A stretch of DNA of 64,000 nt from [Clostridium] citroniae WAL-17108 (GTDB lineage Bacteria > Bacillota > Clostridia > Lachnospirales > Lachnospiraceae). The translations under genes were made by a program, and so were the position numbers. Numbering within the stretch: the first letter of the stretch is position 1; each line of letters starts with the position of its first letter. Location of the stretch: assembly GCF_000233455.1 (NCBI RefSeq), contig NZ_JH376432.1, forward strand, positions 1 through 64,000, written 5' to 3'. Of this stretch, positions 27,252 to 35,214 are shown one piece after another. A model generated the notes under the pieces. That model made no database searches. It was not told the origin of the DNA and saw only the letters and a list, made by a program, of their open reading frames with translations.

Positions 27252-28466
27252 TTACTTTTCCTCCTCGAATTTATTTTTTACTGCCCTGTTCATATACATA
27301 TAACCTGCGGTTGATACTGCCAGCAGCCCTGCACCGATAAAAAATCCTCCGCTCCCGCTTCCGCTTATGTCTTTTATTCTCCCTGTAAGAATGGGGGCTA
27401 TAACGGAACCGGACATTCCGCAGCAATTGAATATACTTAAAGTTAATGCCAGATTTTTGCTGTCTGAGAAATCCGTTATGCACGAGATCAGCACCGGATC
27501 AACAGAGATCTTACCAAAAAATCCGTATAAAAGGAGCATGACTGCCAGCACAGTCATATTGGGTGCCAGCATGGATGCACACACAAGCATCACTGAGATG
27601 AACTCCAGAAATACTACGATCTTCTGCTTTTTACCGGACCAGCGGTCTGAGAGTACTGCAAAATACAATCCTCCGGGTACGGCTGTGATACAGATCAGTG
27701 CAGATACAATGCCGAGAACACCTCCGCTCAATCCCCTCTCTGATTCCAGATAATCAGGAAGCCATGTGATGATAAGGTAATATACATAGCAAGTGGCAAA
27801 ATACAGAAAACTGCATGCTAATAGGGGCTTCCACATAACAGGATTATTTTTCTCTGTCCCGCATGGCCTGCCTCCGTCTGCCTGAACCTCCTGTTTTGGA
27901 TCATCATGCAGGAATAGCAGAAACAGCAAAGCCATTCCCATTGACAGCACCGCTGCTGCCGCTCCCATGAACTGCCACGGCATTCCCCACCTTTTAACCA
28001 GCAGGGTGGAGCCAAGAAGCCCTGTGATCAAGCCTACAGAACATCCGCTGTTAACCATAGCAGCCGACAGTCCCTTCTTTTCCGAAGGTACAAATTCAGC
28101 AGTCAGTGAAAATGCAGATCCATAAAACGTTCCACAGCCAATTCCCGCAGCCACGCTTCCGGCATACATCCCCTCCAAACTTCTCACCGATGTTGTGATC
28201 ACTGTTCCTGCTGCCAGAATGAGGAATCCTGGAAGGATCACCTGTTTTTGTCCCCATCTGCGCACCAGATAGCCGGAAGGTATCTGCATCAGCGTATATC
28301 CCAGGAAATAGAGACTGGCAATCATCCCCATGGCTGCATTGGACTGCATACCTATGGTCTCCTGTATTTCGGCATATACAGGTGTAAGCATGGAACGGTA
28401 TATCCAGATTACCACCCACCCGCCAAACAAAAGGGCAATCAACCTCTTCCAATCCTTATCCTTCAT
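27252..28466 (-). CDS. MFS transporter, probable ureide or carboxylate uptake
   Basis: 404 residues, about twelve membrane helices. An anion:cation-symporter-like N-terminus (GGWVVIWIYRSMLTPVYAEIQ) is followed by the loop 2-3 motif GYLVRRWGQKQ and, in the second half, LYFAVLSDRWSGKKQ. First gene of the ureide operon, read straight into allE. Allantoin, allantoate or a later ureide are the natural substrate guesses from context; the sequence does not decide. Confidence 0.85.
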   Translation of the reverse strand: MKDKDWKRLIALLFGGWVVIWIYRSMLTPVYAEIQETIGMQSNAAMGMIASLYFLGYTLMQIPSGYLVRRWGQKQVILPGFLILAAGTVITTSVRSLEGMYAGSVAAGIGCGTFYGSAFSLTAEFVPSEKKGLSAAMVNSGCSVGLITGLLGSTLLVKRWGMPWQFMGAAAAVLSMGMALLFLLFLHDDPKQEVQADGGRPCGTEKNNPVMWKPLLACSFLYFATCYVYYLIITWLPDYLESERGLSGGVLGIVSALICITAVPGGLYFAVLSDRWSGKKQKIVVFLEFISVMLVCASMLAPNMTVLAVMLLLYGFFGKISVDPVLISCITDFSDSKNLALTLSIFNCCGMSGSVIAPILTGRIKDISGSGSGGFFIGAGLLAVSTAGYMYMNRAVKNKFEEEK

Positions 28467-28575
28467 CTTTCCCTCCGATTGAGACTCCCACTTTCTTTCT
28501 CTTACCTAATCATAGAATGATTCCTCCCTATTTTCATCATCCATGGATTCCAATTCGGTCAGGGTATTTTGTAGC

Positions 28576-28585
28576 TTGTGCACAA
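28576..28585. promoter_or_regulatory. 10-bp palindrome upstream of the ureide operon
   Basis: TTGTGCACAA, a perfect palindrome about 110 bp upstream of the MFS start. A candidate operator for PucR or a global regulator; a chance occurrence is possible. I found no convincing -35/-10 pair in 28467-28575. Confidence 0.25.
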
Positions 28586-28587
28586 AT

Positions 28588-28633
28588 GGCAAAACAAAAG
28601 CTCACAACCGGTGTGTGATTACCGGCCATGAGC
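28588..28633 (-). terminator. tadA terminator
   Basis: On the minus strand a 13-bp stem (three G-U pairs), GCTCATGGCCGGT with ACCGGTTGTGAGC, 8-nt loop, followed by TTTTGTTTTG. It lies just after the tadA stop. Confidence 0.82.
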
Positions 28634-28648
28634 CATACGTCAATAATT

Positions 28649-29389
28649 CTATTTCCTAAGTTTCCTAAAAAAATCCTTCAAGAGCCTGGAACATTCTTCT
28701 TCCAAAATCCCAATCTCCGTGTCTACCTGGTGGTTAAATCCAGTCTCGTGGAGCATGTCAAGGACAGAACCCGCGCACCCGGCCTTGGGATTCATACAGC
28801 CTATTACTACCCTTGGGATACGGGCCTGCACAATTGCGCCGGCACACATGGGACAGGGCTCAAGGGTAACGTACATGGTACAGTCCTCAAGGCGCCAGTC
28901 ACCCATCTGTTTACATGCCTTTCTAATGGAGGTTATCTCGGCATGGGACAAGACACTTTTGTCCGCATTACGCCGGTTATATCCTCTGGCTATAATCTTT
29001 CCCTCGCGGACTATGACGCATCCGATCGGCACATCCCCCAAATTTCCTGCCCTGTGCGCCTGCCTTATGGCCTCTTTCATAAACTTTTCATCCGCCTCAC
29101 GCCTCTGTCTGTTCCCTTCCTCCTCAGCCATGGATGCAAGACGTTTTTGCTCCATCCTCTTTTCCCATTTTCTTCGCCTGGTCTCCTCCCCCTTCTGCTT
29201 CTGGGTCAGGGCATCCGATCCGGGATCCATGGGGCAGTCCGGCATTGTATTCCGGCATACTTCCGTCTGCGTATTTTTCTGTATGGCCATTTGCATGTCC
29301 TTCTGTGTATCTCTTTGTATATCCTGTGCGGTTTCCCGGATAATAACTGCGGCTCCCTCAGGCCTACTTCCTGGAGTTCTGGTCTTCAT
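28649..29389 (-). CDS. tadA: tRNA-specific adenosine deaminase TadA with N-terminal extension
   Basis: 246 residues; the usual enzyme is about 150-170. The catalytic domain (residues ~100-246) has the zinc motifs SHAEI and LEPCPMCAGAI and the start-like segment EKFMKEAIRQAHRAG. It deaminates A34 of tRNA-Arg(ACG) to inosine. The first ~95 residues are charged and Gln/Lys/Arg-rich (a predicted helix at ~65-98), not part of the family. ATG 29389 has AGAGG 10 nt upstream; the internal ATG at 29155 has a purine run abutting it, so the extension looks genuinely translated. Confidence 0.92.
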   Translation of the reverse strand: MKTRTPGSRPEGAAVIIRETAQDIQRDTQKDMQMAIQKNTQTEVCRNTMPDCPMDPGSDALTQKQKGEETRRRKWEKRMEQKRLASMAEEEGNRQRREADEKFMKEAIRQAHRAGNLGDVPIGCVIVREGKIIARGYNRRNADKSVLSHAEITSIRKACKQMGDWRLEDCTMYVTLEPCPMCAGAIVQARIPRVVIGCMNPKAGCAGSVLDMLHETGFNHQVDTEIGILEEECSRLLKDFFRKLRK

Positions 29390-29420
29390 ATAATTGCTTC
29401 CTCTTTTTTTTACACTCTGG

Positions 29421-29467
29421 TTGTGCTATACTTTTCTCATTATATATAATAAATCAAAAATTGAAAA
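29421..29467. promoter_or_regulatory. Overlapping divergent promoters for tadA and the NrdG-like gene
   Basis: The palindrome ATTATATATAAT (29439-29450) supplies both -10 boxes. Plus: -35 TTGTGC (29421-29426), 18 bp, TATAAT (29445-29450). Minus: -35 TTTTCA (29462-29467), 17 bp, TATAAT (29439-29444). The two promoters cannot easily fire together. Confidence 0.6.
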
Positions 29468-29486
29468 GGCACAGGTTGAATGAATC

Positions 29487-30185
29487 ATGAAAATAAGCGG
29501 ACTGCAAAAAACCACATTGCTGGATTTTCCCGGACATGTGGCTTGTACCATATTTACAGGGGGATGTAACTTCCGCTGCCCCTTCTGCCATAACAGCGAC
29601 TTGCTGGATAACGGGGCGGATGACGATTATACAGAGGAAGAGGTTTTTAAATTTTTACATAAACGCAAGGGGGTATTGGAAGGGGTCTGTATCACCGGCG
29701 GGGAGCCTACCCTGCAGCCGGACCTGGAAGATTTTATCAGAAAAGTCCGTGAATTGGGTCTGGCCGTGAAGCTGGACACCAACGGATATAAACCGGAACT
29801 GCTGAAAGATTTATGCCAAAAGGGTCTTTTAGATTATGTTGCCATGGATATCAAGGCTTCCCGGGACCATTACGGGGAGGTCGCAGGTGCGCCCGGACTT
29901 AATATGGAATTAGTTGACGAGAGTATCGCTTTTCTTCTGTCCGGCAATACTCCATACGAGTTCAGGACAACCGTGGTCCGCGGCCTTCACACAGCGGAAG
30001 ATTTCCGCAAGATCGGGCCGTGGATCAAAGGGTGTCCCGGGTACTACCTGCAGTGCTTTACTGAATCCGGCCAGGTTCTTGTTCCTGGCATATATTCTGA
30101 CTTTACAAAAGAAGAAATGCTGGGCTTTGCGGATTTGGTCCGTCCCTATGTGGGCCAGGTATCCCTGCGCGGGATTGACTATTAG
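29487..30185 (+). CDS. Radical-SAM activating protein (NrdG-like)
   Basis: 232 residues. The 4Fe-4S/SAM motif CNFRCPFC (residues ~27-34), preceded by DFPGHVACTIFTGG, and the GGEPTL motif match the anaerobic ribonucleoside-triphosphate reductase activating protein subfamily found without an adjacent nrdD. Such enzymes install a glycyl radical on their partner. No glycyl-radical enzyme lies in this window, so the partner is unknown; a pyruvate formate-lyase-type partner is possible. AAAGGCAC and TGAATGAATC precede ATG 29487 without a strong Shine-Dalgarno. Confidence 0.85.
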   Translation: MKISGLQKTTLLDFPGHVACTIFTGGCNFRCPFCHNSDLLDNGADDDYTEEEVFKFLHKRKGVLEGVCITGGEPTLQPDLEDFIRKVRELGLAVKLDTNGYKPELLKDLCQKGLLDYVAMDIKASRDHYGEVAGAPGLNMELVDESIAFLLSGNTPYEFRTTVVRGLHTAEDFRKIGPWIKGCPGYYLQCFTESGQVLVPGIYSDFTKEEMLGFADLVRPYVGQVSLRGIDY

Positions 30186-30400
30186 CGCGTGTTTGAACAT
30201 TGCTTTCTGACATCTGTGCGTCACTCTTTGCGTGAGACTTAGCTCCATTGAGGAAGGCGCAGCGGACTATGCCGGCTGAAGCGGGGCCAAATGGAGCGGG
30301 ACCAAATCCGTGCAACATGGAGCGCGGCTTTATCCTAATGATACCTCTGTCGGATTCCTTAGGGCAGATGGCGGAAATGAATTTTCAAACACACATTAGT
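30180..30400. repeat. Candidate MITE-like intergenic element with imperfect terminal inverted repeats
   Basis: Between two convergent genes, 30186-30218 (GTGTTTGAAcATTgcTTTC...) and the reverse complement of 30363-30395 (GTGTTTGAAaATTcaTTTC...) match at about three quarters of positions over roughly 30 nt, ending in CATCTG. The inner 140 bp has no ORF. The ends coincide with both stop codons. It could be a non-autonomous mobile element or a long hairpin acting as a two-way terminator. Confidence 0.5.
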
Positions 30401-32867
30401 CCTGATTCTGCATTCTCACATCCGTATACCAGTAGCCAAAGCGGCCGTCCTGTGACGGCTGTTTTTTTGACAGCACGAAGTGGGGGAACCCAAACATGGA
30501 TGCCATATATTTTTCATTGCTGTAATAATGGCCGGGCACGCCCAGGATATACCGTGTACGGCCCTGGGATTCATCTCCAATGCGGGCCAGTATCAGGTAA
30601 CGGTAATTGTAATAACCGTGGAGCAGGAAGCTGTTATTGCCATAATTCCAGTTTTCCCTGGGCAAAAGCCCGATATCCTGGGGCTTGATGGTGAGGATTT
30701 CGCATCCATTCATACTGTCAAATGCCTGTATTTTAGGATACCGCTTGCGGAAATCTTCCCATAGCTGGCGCGGTCCAAGGTTCTCCTGCTCTTCCTGTTC
30801 CAGACGCTCCAGTTCCTGTGGATTTCCTAACAGCATTTCCTCCCTGGCGGAGTCGATCACAAGTGGCTTTTCCTCCGTCACATCCCCCTCTGATGAGACG
30901 GGATCTGTCTTTGGAGCTGGTCTGGGACGGGTAAACGCTCTGTTGTGGGCAGCCGGACGGGATCTCATGTCCGTCTGGGCCTGGGCAGATGGCTGAGTCT
31001 GAGCAGGCTGCCGGGTCTGATCAGCTGGCTGAGCCTGCGAAGACGGACGGGTCTGGTCAGACTGCTGGGTCTGATCGGCCGGCTGCGGCTGGATAAGCCG
31101 CTGGGTCTGATCAGTCGGCTGCGCGGTCGGCTGTGCCTGGACAGATGTGTCTGTACGCATACCCATTCCAGGGAATCCGCCTCTCTGATACCTTGGATTA
31201 TTCCTGTAGGGCATAGGCCTTCTGGGCTGCGGGTTTGCTGCCGCCGGGATATCTGTCCCGGGTACAGTATCCAGACCGGAGGGCATATTGATATGATCCG
31301 GCATATTTGTGCCGGCTGGTGTATTTGCGCCGGCCGGTATGTCGGTTCCATTGGGCATATTGGCACGGGGATAACGGTTCAATCCATTCCGCATCTCTCT
31401 TTGCTGCCGCATGATGGCATCTGGTAAGACAACAGGATGGGGACGGTTTCCCATAAAAGGCGAATTTGAATCAGGGCCAAACTGGCGGACCGGCTGTCTC
31501 CCCATATCCGGCATCGTCTTCCCATCAGGATACTCCTCTGATTCTGCGCATTCCCCATTGTCTGTATCTGCACGCAATGCCTCTGTGGAATGCAGCATGG
31601 CCTGGGAATTATTTGTACGGTTCATCTGGTTTTCATACTCTGACCGCGGATGATCTTCCTGTTGGGAACCACACCGGCATGGGGCGGATTCTTCCGGCTG
31701 CATCTCGTATTCAGATGTCTGTTCTGACCCGGGCTGCATTTCATATTCCGGCTGCATTTCCGGCTCCGGCCCCATCCTATATCCAGGTTGCGCCTCTGCC
31801 GCCGGCTGTTCCCCGTACTCACACGGCATTTCTGGCCCCGGCTGCATCCCATATTCCGGCTGCATCTCCCCTTCCGGCTGCATACCGTAGTCGGACGTCA
31901 TCTGATTCCCATTCCATTCTCCGTCCTGAGGGCAGGCTGGTCCACCGGCCTCCGGCTGCATTTCCTCCGGCTGCATGTTTTCAGCCTGCCATGAATCTCC
32001 AGACTGATATTCTGCGTCCATCTGCCCTGAACCCTCTGGCTGATATTCTATCTCCGTGTGCTCTGAATCCCCGGACACATATTCCATATCCGGCCGCCCA
32101 TTCATTTCACCGGCTAAGGTTGCATCTGTGCCTGTTCCTGTTCCTGCGGATGCTTCTGCGCTTGGCTGGGCACTGTTTTCCAAACAAGCATCCAGCTCCG
32201 GCTGAGCCTCATTTTCCCGGGTTTTGCTCTCAGACGCTGCTTCTCCCCAGACAGGCAGGGTTCCCCTATCAGAAACCGGTTCCCCATCAGGCAGTCTTGT
32301 TCCGTTAGAAGCATTTTCTCCCTGAACCTTTACGGTTTCCTGGTCCATGTCCTGAAGGGGGACAGTATTTGGCAGAGCCGGTTCGCCTGAGGATGACAGT
32401 ACCTTGTCATTGATCTCCTTTTCCAGCTCCTCCACTTTTTTATGTATCTGCGTCTCAGAATTCCCCAGTTTTCCTGATGTTACATCAGCCAGCTCCACCT
32501 CAGCGGCATGGGCTACGGCATCCTCCCATATGGTAGTGTACGCCCGCCACGAGTCATTCTTTTCGTGGATGGTCAGCCCGTAGCACTGGTCCAGGCTGCA
32601 TCCCGAATCCGCGGCATTTTCCACTGAGACCACGGCACGGAATTCCCCTGAACCGCCCCTGATAAAAATACTTCCCAGCGGGATCTCCCTGCCTGAAGCC
32701 AGCAGATATACACTCAGGTCACTGCTTCCCACGTAGACCTTTTTTACATTTACGCTGAGCTTGCACTGTCCGTTCCGTGACTCAAGTTTGGCAAATCCTA
32801 TATTTTTGCCTTTGACATCGCCTTCGTAGGCATAGATATAAGATATCAATCTTCGATAATTGGTCAT
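30396..32867 (-). CDS. Large protein with conserved ends and a repetitive central region
   Basis: 823 residues, function unknown. The first ~130 residues form a compact beta-rich domain (YRRLISYIYAYEGDVKGKNIGFAKLESRNGQ, split). The middle (~190-640) is low complexity: acidic repeats around EMQPEYE/GMQPG, NMPxG repeats, then QTQP/ADQTRQ repeats. The last ~130 residues are globular again (LWEDFRKRYPKIQAFDS; ILGVPGHYYSNEKYMASMFGF) and resemble a lachnospiral domain of unknown function. ATG 32867 is chosen over 32942 because GAGGAG precedes it by 9 nt. No signal peptide or membrane segment. No neighbour explains it. Confidence 0.75.
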   Translation of the reverse strand: MTNYRRLISYIYAYEGDVKGKNIGFAKLESRNGQCKLSVNVKKVYVGSSDLSVYLLASGREIPLGSIFIRGGSGEFRAVVSVENAADSGCSLDQCYGLTIHEKNDSWRAYTTIWEDAVAHAAEVELADVTSGKLGNSETQIHKKVEELEKEINDKVLSSSGEPALPNTVPLQDMDQETVKVQGENASNGTRLPDGEPVSDRGTLPVWGEAASESKTRENEAQPELDACLENSAQPSAEASAGTGTGTDATLAGEMNGRPDMEYVSGDSEHTEIEYQPEGSGQMDAEYQSGDSWQAENMQPEEMQPEAGGPACPQDGEWNGNQMTSDYGMQPEGEMQPEYGMQPGPEMPCEYGEQPAAEAQPGYRMGPEPEMQPEYEMQPGSEQTSEYEMQPEESAPCRCGSQQEDHPRSEYENQMNRTNNSQAMLHSTEALRADTDNGECAESEEYPDGKTMPDMGRQPVRQFGPDSNSPFMGNRPHPVVLPDAIMRQQREMRNGLNRYPRANMPNGTDIPAGANTPAGTNMPDHINMPSGLDTVPGTDIPAAANPQPRRPMPYRNNPRYQRGGFPGMGMRTDTSVQAQPTAQPTDQTQRLIQPQPADQTQQSDQTRPSSQAQPADQTRQPAQTQPSAQAQTDMRSRPAAHNRAFTRPRPAPKTDPVSSEGDVTEEKPLVIDSAREEMLLGNPQELERLEQEEQENLGPRQLWEDFRKRYPKIQAFDSMNGCEILTIKPQDIGLLPRENWNYGNNSFLLHGYYNYRYLILARIGDESQGRTRYILGVPGHYYSNEKYMASMFGFPHFVLSKKQPSQDGRFGYWYTDVRMQNQD

Positions 32868-33076
32868 ATTTTCACTCCTCGCACCCATAGTCTGCAGCTG
32901 CCCTGAACACGGCCTATCTGCTTTTATAAATATTTTATGCAATTACCCCTTGAAAGTATGTTAGGAAAATGTTATCCTATGTTTAAAGTTTCATAAAAAT
33001 TTTTTTCAGAATAGATGGTTCGGCTGTAACGACACATCTGCAACTACTATTAGTGTATGGAAAGGTGGCAATTATT

Positions 33077-33802
33077 ATGAGAATCTACAAAGCAAAGGAT
33101 TACAATGATTTAAGCCGCAAGGCTGCCAACATTATCTCCGCTCAGGTTATCTTAAAGCCTGACTGCGTGCTGGGACTGGCAACCGGTTCTACCCCTATCG
33201 GCACCTATAAGCAGCTGATTGAGTGGTATAACAGAGGCGATCTGGATTTCTCCGAGACAAAGAGCGTGAACCTGGATGAGTACAGGGGTCTGACAAAGGA
33301 TAATGACCAGAGCTATTACTATTTCATGTACAACAACCTTTTCAAGCACATCAACATCAATATGGACAACACCAATGTTCCGGACGGAACTGAGCCGGAC
33401 AGCGAGAAGGAATGTGCCCGCTATGAGAAAGTGATCGAAGCTTACGGTGGTATTGATCTGCAGCTGCTGGGCCTGGGGCATAACGGCCATATCGGATTTA
33501 ATGAACCGGCCGGGGATTTTGCAAAGACCACCCACTGCGTGGATCTGACCGAGAGTACCATCGAGGCCAACAAGCGTTTCTTTGCATCTGTGGATGATGT
33601 TCCCAAGCAGGCATACACCATGGGCATTGGAACCATTATGAAGGCAAAGAAGATCCTTCTTGTGGTAAGCGGCGCTGATAAGGCTCAGATCCTTCATGAT
33701 GTTCTCTGCGGACCGGTTACACCTGATGTTCCGGCTTCTGTCCTTCAGTTACATAATGATGTAATTGTTGTTGCGGATGAGGCTGCCATGGCCAAATTAT
33801 AA
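33077..33802 (+). CDS. nagB: Glucosamine-6-phosphate deaminase
   Basis: 241 residues. Converts glucosamine 6-phosphate to fructose 6-phosphate and ammonia. Motifs: GLATGSTPIGTYKQL (phosphate loop), VNLDEYRGL (catalytic Asp), LLGLGHNGHIGFNEP (catalytic Asp/His/Glu region) and TMGIGTIM. ATG 33077 has AGGTGG 8 nt upstream; the GTG at 33053 gives an eight-residue extension without support. No nagA or PTS gene adjoins it. The short form (241 against 266 in E. coli) is normal in Firmicutes. Confidence 0.96.
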   Translation: MRIYKAKDYNDLSRKAANIISAQVILKPDCVLGLATGSTPIGTYKQLIEWYNRGDLDFSETKSVNLDEYRGLTKDNDQSYYYFMYNNLFKHININMDNTNVPDGTEPDSEKECARYEKVIEAYGGIDLQLLGLGHNGHIGFNEPAGDFAKTTHCVDLTESTIEANKRFFASVDDVPKQAYTMGIGTIMKAKKILLVVSGADKAQILHDVLCGPVTPDVPASVLQLHNDVIVVADEAAMAKL

Positions 33803-33811
33803 GCATAAAAT

Positions 33812-33848
33812 AAAGGGCTGTCCTTTCTTACAAGGGCTGTCCTTTTTT
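33812..33848 (+). terminator. Tandem hairpin terminator after nagB
   Basis: Two copies of AAGGGCTGTCCTT, each a short hairpin with a GCTGT loop; the second is followed by TTTTTT. The direct duplication (33813-33825 and 33832-33844) is unusual for a terminator. Confidence 0.7.
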
Positions 33849-33917
33849 GTACTTTATCTTGAGATACGGTTCTGATGACGCATCAGGATCAAGGGGTAAG
33901 AATCTTTCTCATATGCT

Positions 33918-34053
33918 TTAGTCTTTTGGAGGCATGGACCATTCCGTCTCCATGGCGGTCCCCTTAATCCCATATGTTTTAACATAATATTTAATCTCAG
34001 CCAAAGCTCCGTCAACATCTGGGGGTCTGCTGCGGGAAATGGCAGGAACCGGA
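33918..34053 (-). pseudogene. Possible gene remnant (C-terminal fragment)
   Basis: In the 340-bp gap between nagB and the lipoprotein gene, the minus strand has an open stretch of about 45 codons with no start, ending ...DVDGALAEIKYYVKTYGI...ETEWSMPPKD and a stop. Its composition is protein-like (amphipathic helix, then a Pro-ending tail), unlike the flanking spacer. I do not recognise the parent family. It could be chance. Confidence 0.3.
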
Positions 34054-34082
34054 TGGTTTAAATTTCACCAAAGCTTTTTTTT

Positions 34083-34127
34083 AAATAATAAGACCGCTCC
34101 ACGGCACCCTCTGCCATGAAGCGGTCT
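34083..34127 (-). terminator. Terminator of the fabT-like/lipoprotein operon
   Basis: A 16-bp stem with two G-U pairs (34112-34127 with 34091-34106), 5-nt loop, then TTATTATTT on the minus strand. Strong. Confidence 0.88.
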
Positions 34128-34143
34128 CATACACCACTTTTAT

Positions 34144-34713
34144 CTATTCAACTGAATCATAATCCGTGCGATAGCTCAGGAAGTCGTTGTCCCCCTGCTT
34201 AATGCTGCTGCCCTGGTAATTTCCGCCGTTTACCTTAAGCTTCAGCTTTCCCAGTTCAAAGTTCTCAGTAAAGGTATTGCCGATCTCGGTGAGGAACATC
34301 TCATCCGATACGCCCTCGGCGCTCTCCGCCTGATTTAGGTCCAGGGTTCCCACTGAATCCTCTTCTTTGCCCTGGATATCAAAGCTCAGAACCTTGGTAC
34401 CCTGTGTGAGTACGCCGTATTCTATCAGCTTGTCTACCAAAAGCTGGGCATCCAGCCCCTCTGTGTCAAGGGAATCCATATCCTGTACCAGGCTGTCAGA
34501 GTCCCCTCCATGGTATATGGAAACAACTGCTACCGGCATCACATTGGGATCCGGCACCTTATCGCTTGCCCCGCCGGTGGACTGGGGAACGATCTCCTGA
34601 GTATCCTTTGCCGCCTGTGTGGTCTGTTTCTTCTGTTTTTCAGTAGTAGGCGTGCAGGCTGCCAGGGATACTGCCATCATCACTGCCATTGCACCTATTA
34701 ACCATCTTTTCAT
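34144..34713 (-). CDS. Lipoprotein with a GerMN-like domain
   Basis: 189 residues. Signal peptide with lipobox SLAAC (Cys20), a Thr/Gln/Lys-rich linker to ~60, then a ~110-residue domain: VDKLIEYGVLTQGTKVLSFD and EIGNTFTENFELGKLKLKVNG. This resembles the GerMN domain of spore germination and sporulation proteins. Exported and anchored to the membrane outer face. It follows the MarR-family gene by 17 nt, so the two are co-transcribed. The domain assignment is tentative. Confidence 0.75.
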   Translation of the reverse strand: MKRWLIGAMAVMMAVSLAACTPTTEKQKKQTTQAAKDTQEIVPQSTGGASDKVPDPNVMPVAVVSIYHGGDSDSLVQDMDSLDTEGLDAQLLVDKLIEYGVLTQGTKVLSFDIQGKEEDSVGTLDLNQAESAEGVSDEMFLTEIGNTFTENFELGKLKLKVNGGNYQGSSIKQGDNDFLSYRTDYDSVE

Positions 34714-34730
34714 AAATGTAATTGCCTCCT

Positions 34731-35174
34731 TTAGTCCTTTTCAAAGCTTCTAAACCAGGAGTTCAGCTTTGTCAGCGCCTTTACAAGGGCTTCCAGTTCT
34801 TCTTCCGTCAGTTCTTTCACAACTCCATCTATCATCTGTTCATGAAACTTCTTGTGATGATAGTATGCCTTAACTCCTTTTTCTGATAGGGAAATATATA
34901 CGACCCTCCGGTCTTCACTACTGCGCTGTCTGACCACATAGCCCTTTTTTACCAAACTGTTCATGGATATGGTCAGTGTACCCACTGTCACAGATAATAC
35001 TCTGGCAATGCTGGACATGTTTTTAGGCGCGTCAATGCCAATAGCCTCTATCACATGCATATCGTTATTGGTAATATCCTCAAATTCCGAGGTGATAATT
35101 GCCTTCTGCTCTATATCATTGACATCGCGGAACAGGCTCACCAAAACTTCATTCAGCGTCTCGTAAGTTCCCAC
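34731..35174 (-). CDS. fabT: FabT-like MarR-family regulator of fatty acid synthesis
   Basis: 147 residues. Winged-helix MarR protein whose whole length tracks streptococcal FabT: N-terminal LNEVLVSLFRDVNDIEQKAI, HTH region NMSSIARVLSVTVGTLTISMNSLVKKGYV, wing SSEDRRVVYISLSEKG, and C-terminal KKFHEQMIDGVV...LTKLNSWF. FabT binds acyl-ACP and represses fab genes. GTG 35174 is preferred: AGGGAG lies 4 nt upstream and the product aligns with the FabT N-terminus; the TTG at 35201 has no good Shine-Dalgarno. The fab operon promoter at 58.0 kb carries a matching palindrome, which supports the call. Confidence 0.85.
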   Translation of the reverse strand: MGTYETLNEVLVSLFRDVNDIEQKAIITSEFEDITNNDMHVIEAIGIDAPKNMSSIARVLSVTVGTLTISMNSLVKKGYVVRQRSSEDRRVVYISLSEKGVKAYYHHKKFHEQMIDGVVKELTEEELEALVKALTKLNSWFRSFEKD

Positions 35175-35214
35175 GTTTCTCCCTTTCACTTTCTGCTTCA
35201 AAAGCTTCTTACTG

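Noticed and set aside
31466..32308. 280-codon open frame on the plus strand opposite the repetitive protein
   Set aside because: It is the shadow of a low-complexity gene with biased codons; the translation is Pro/His/Leu-rich with no domain, and the minus-strand gene has conserved end domains and a proper ribosome binding site.
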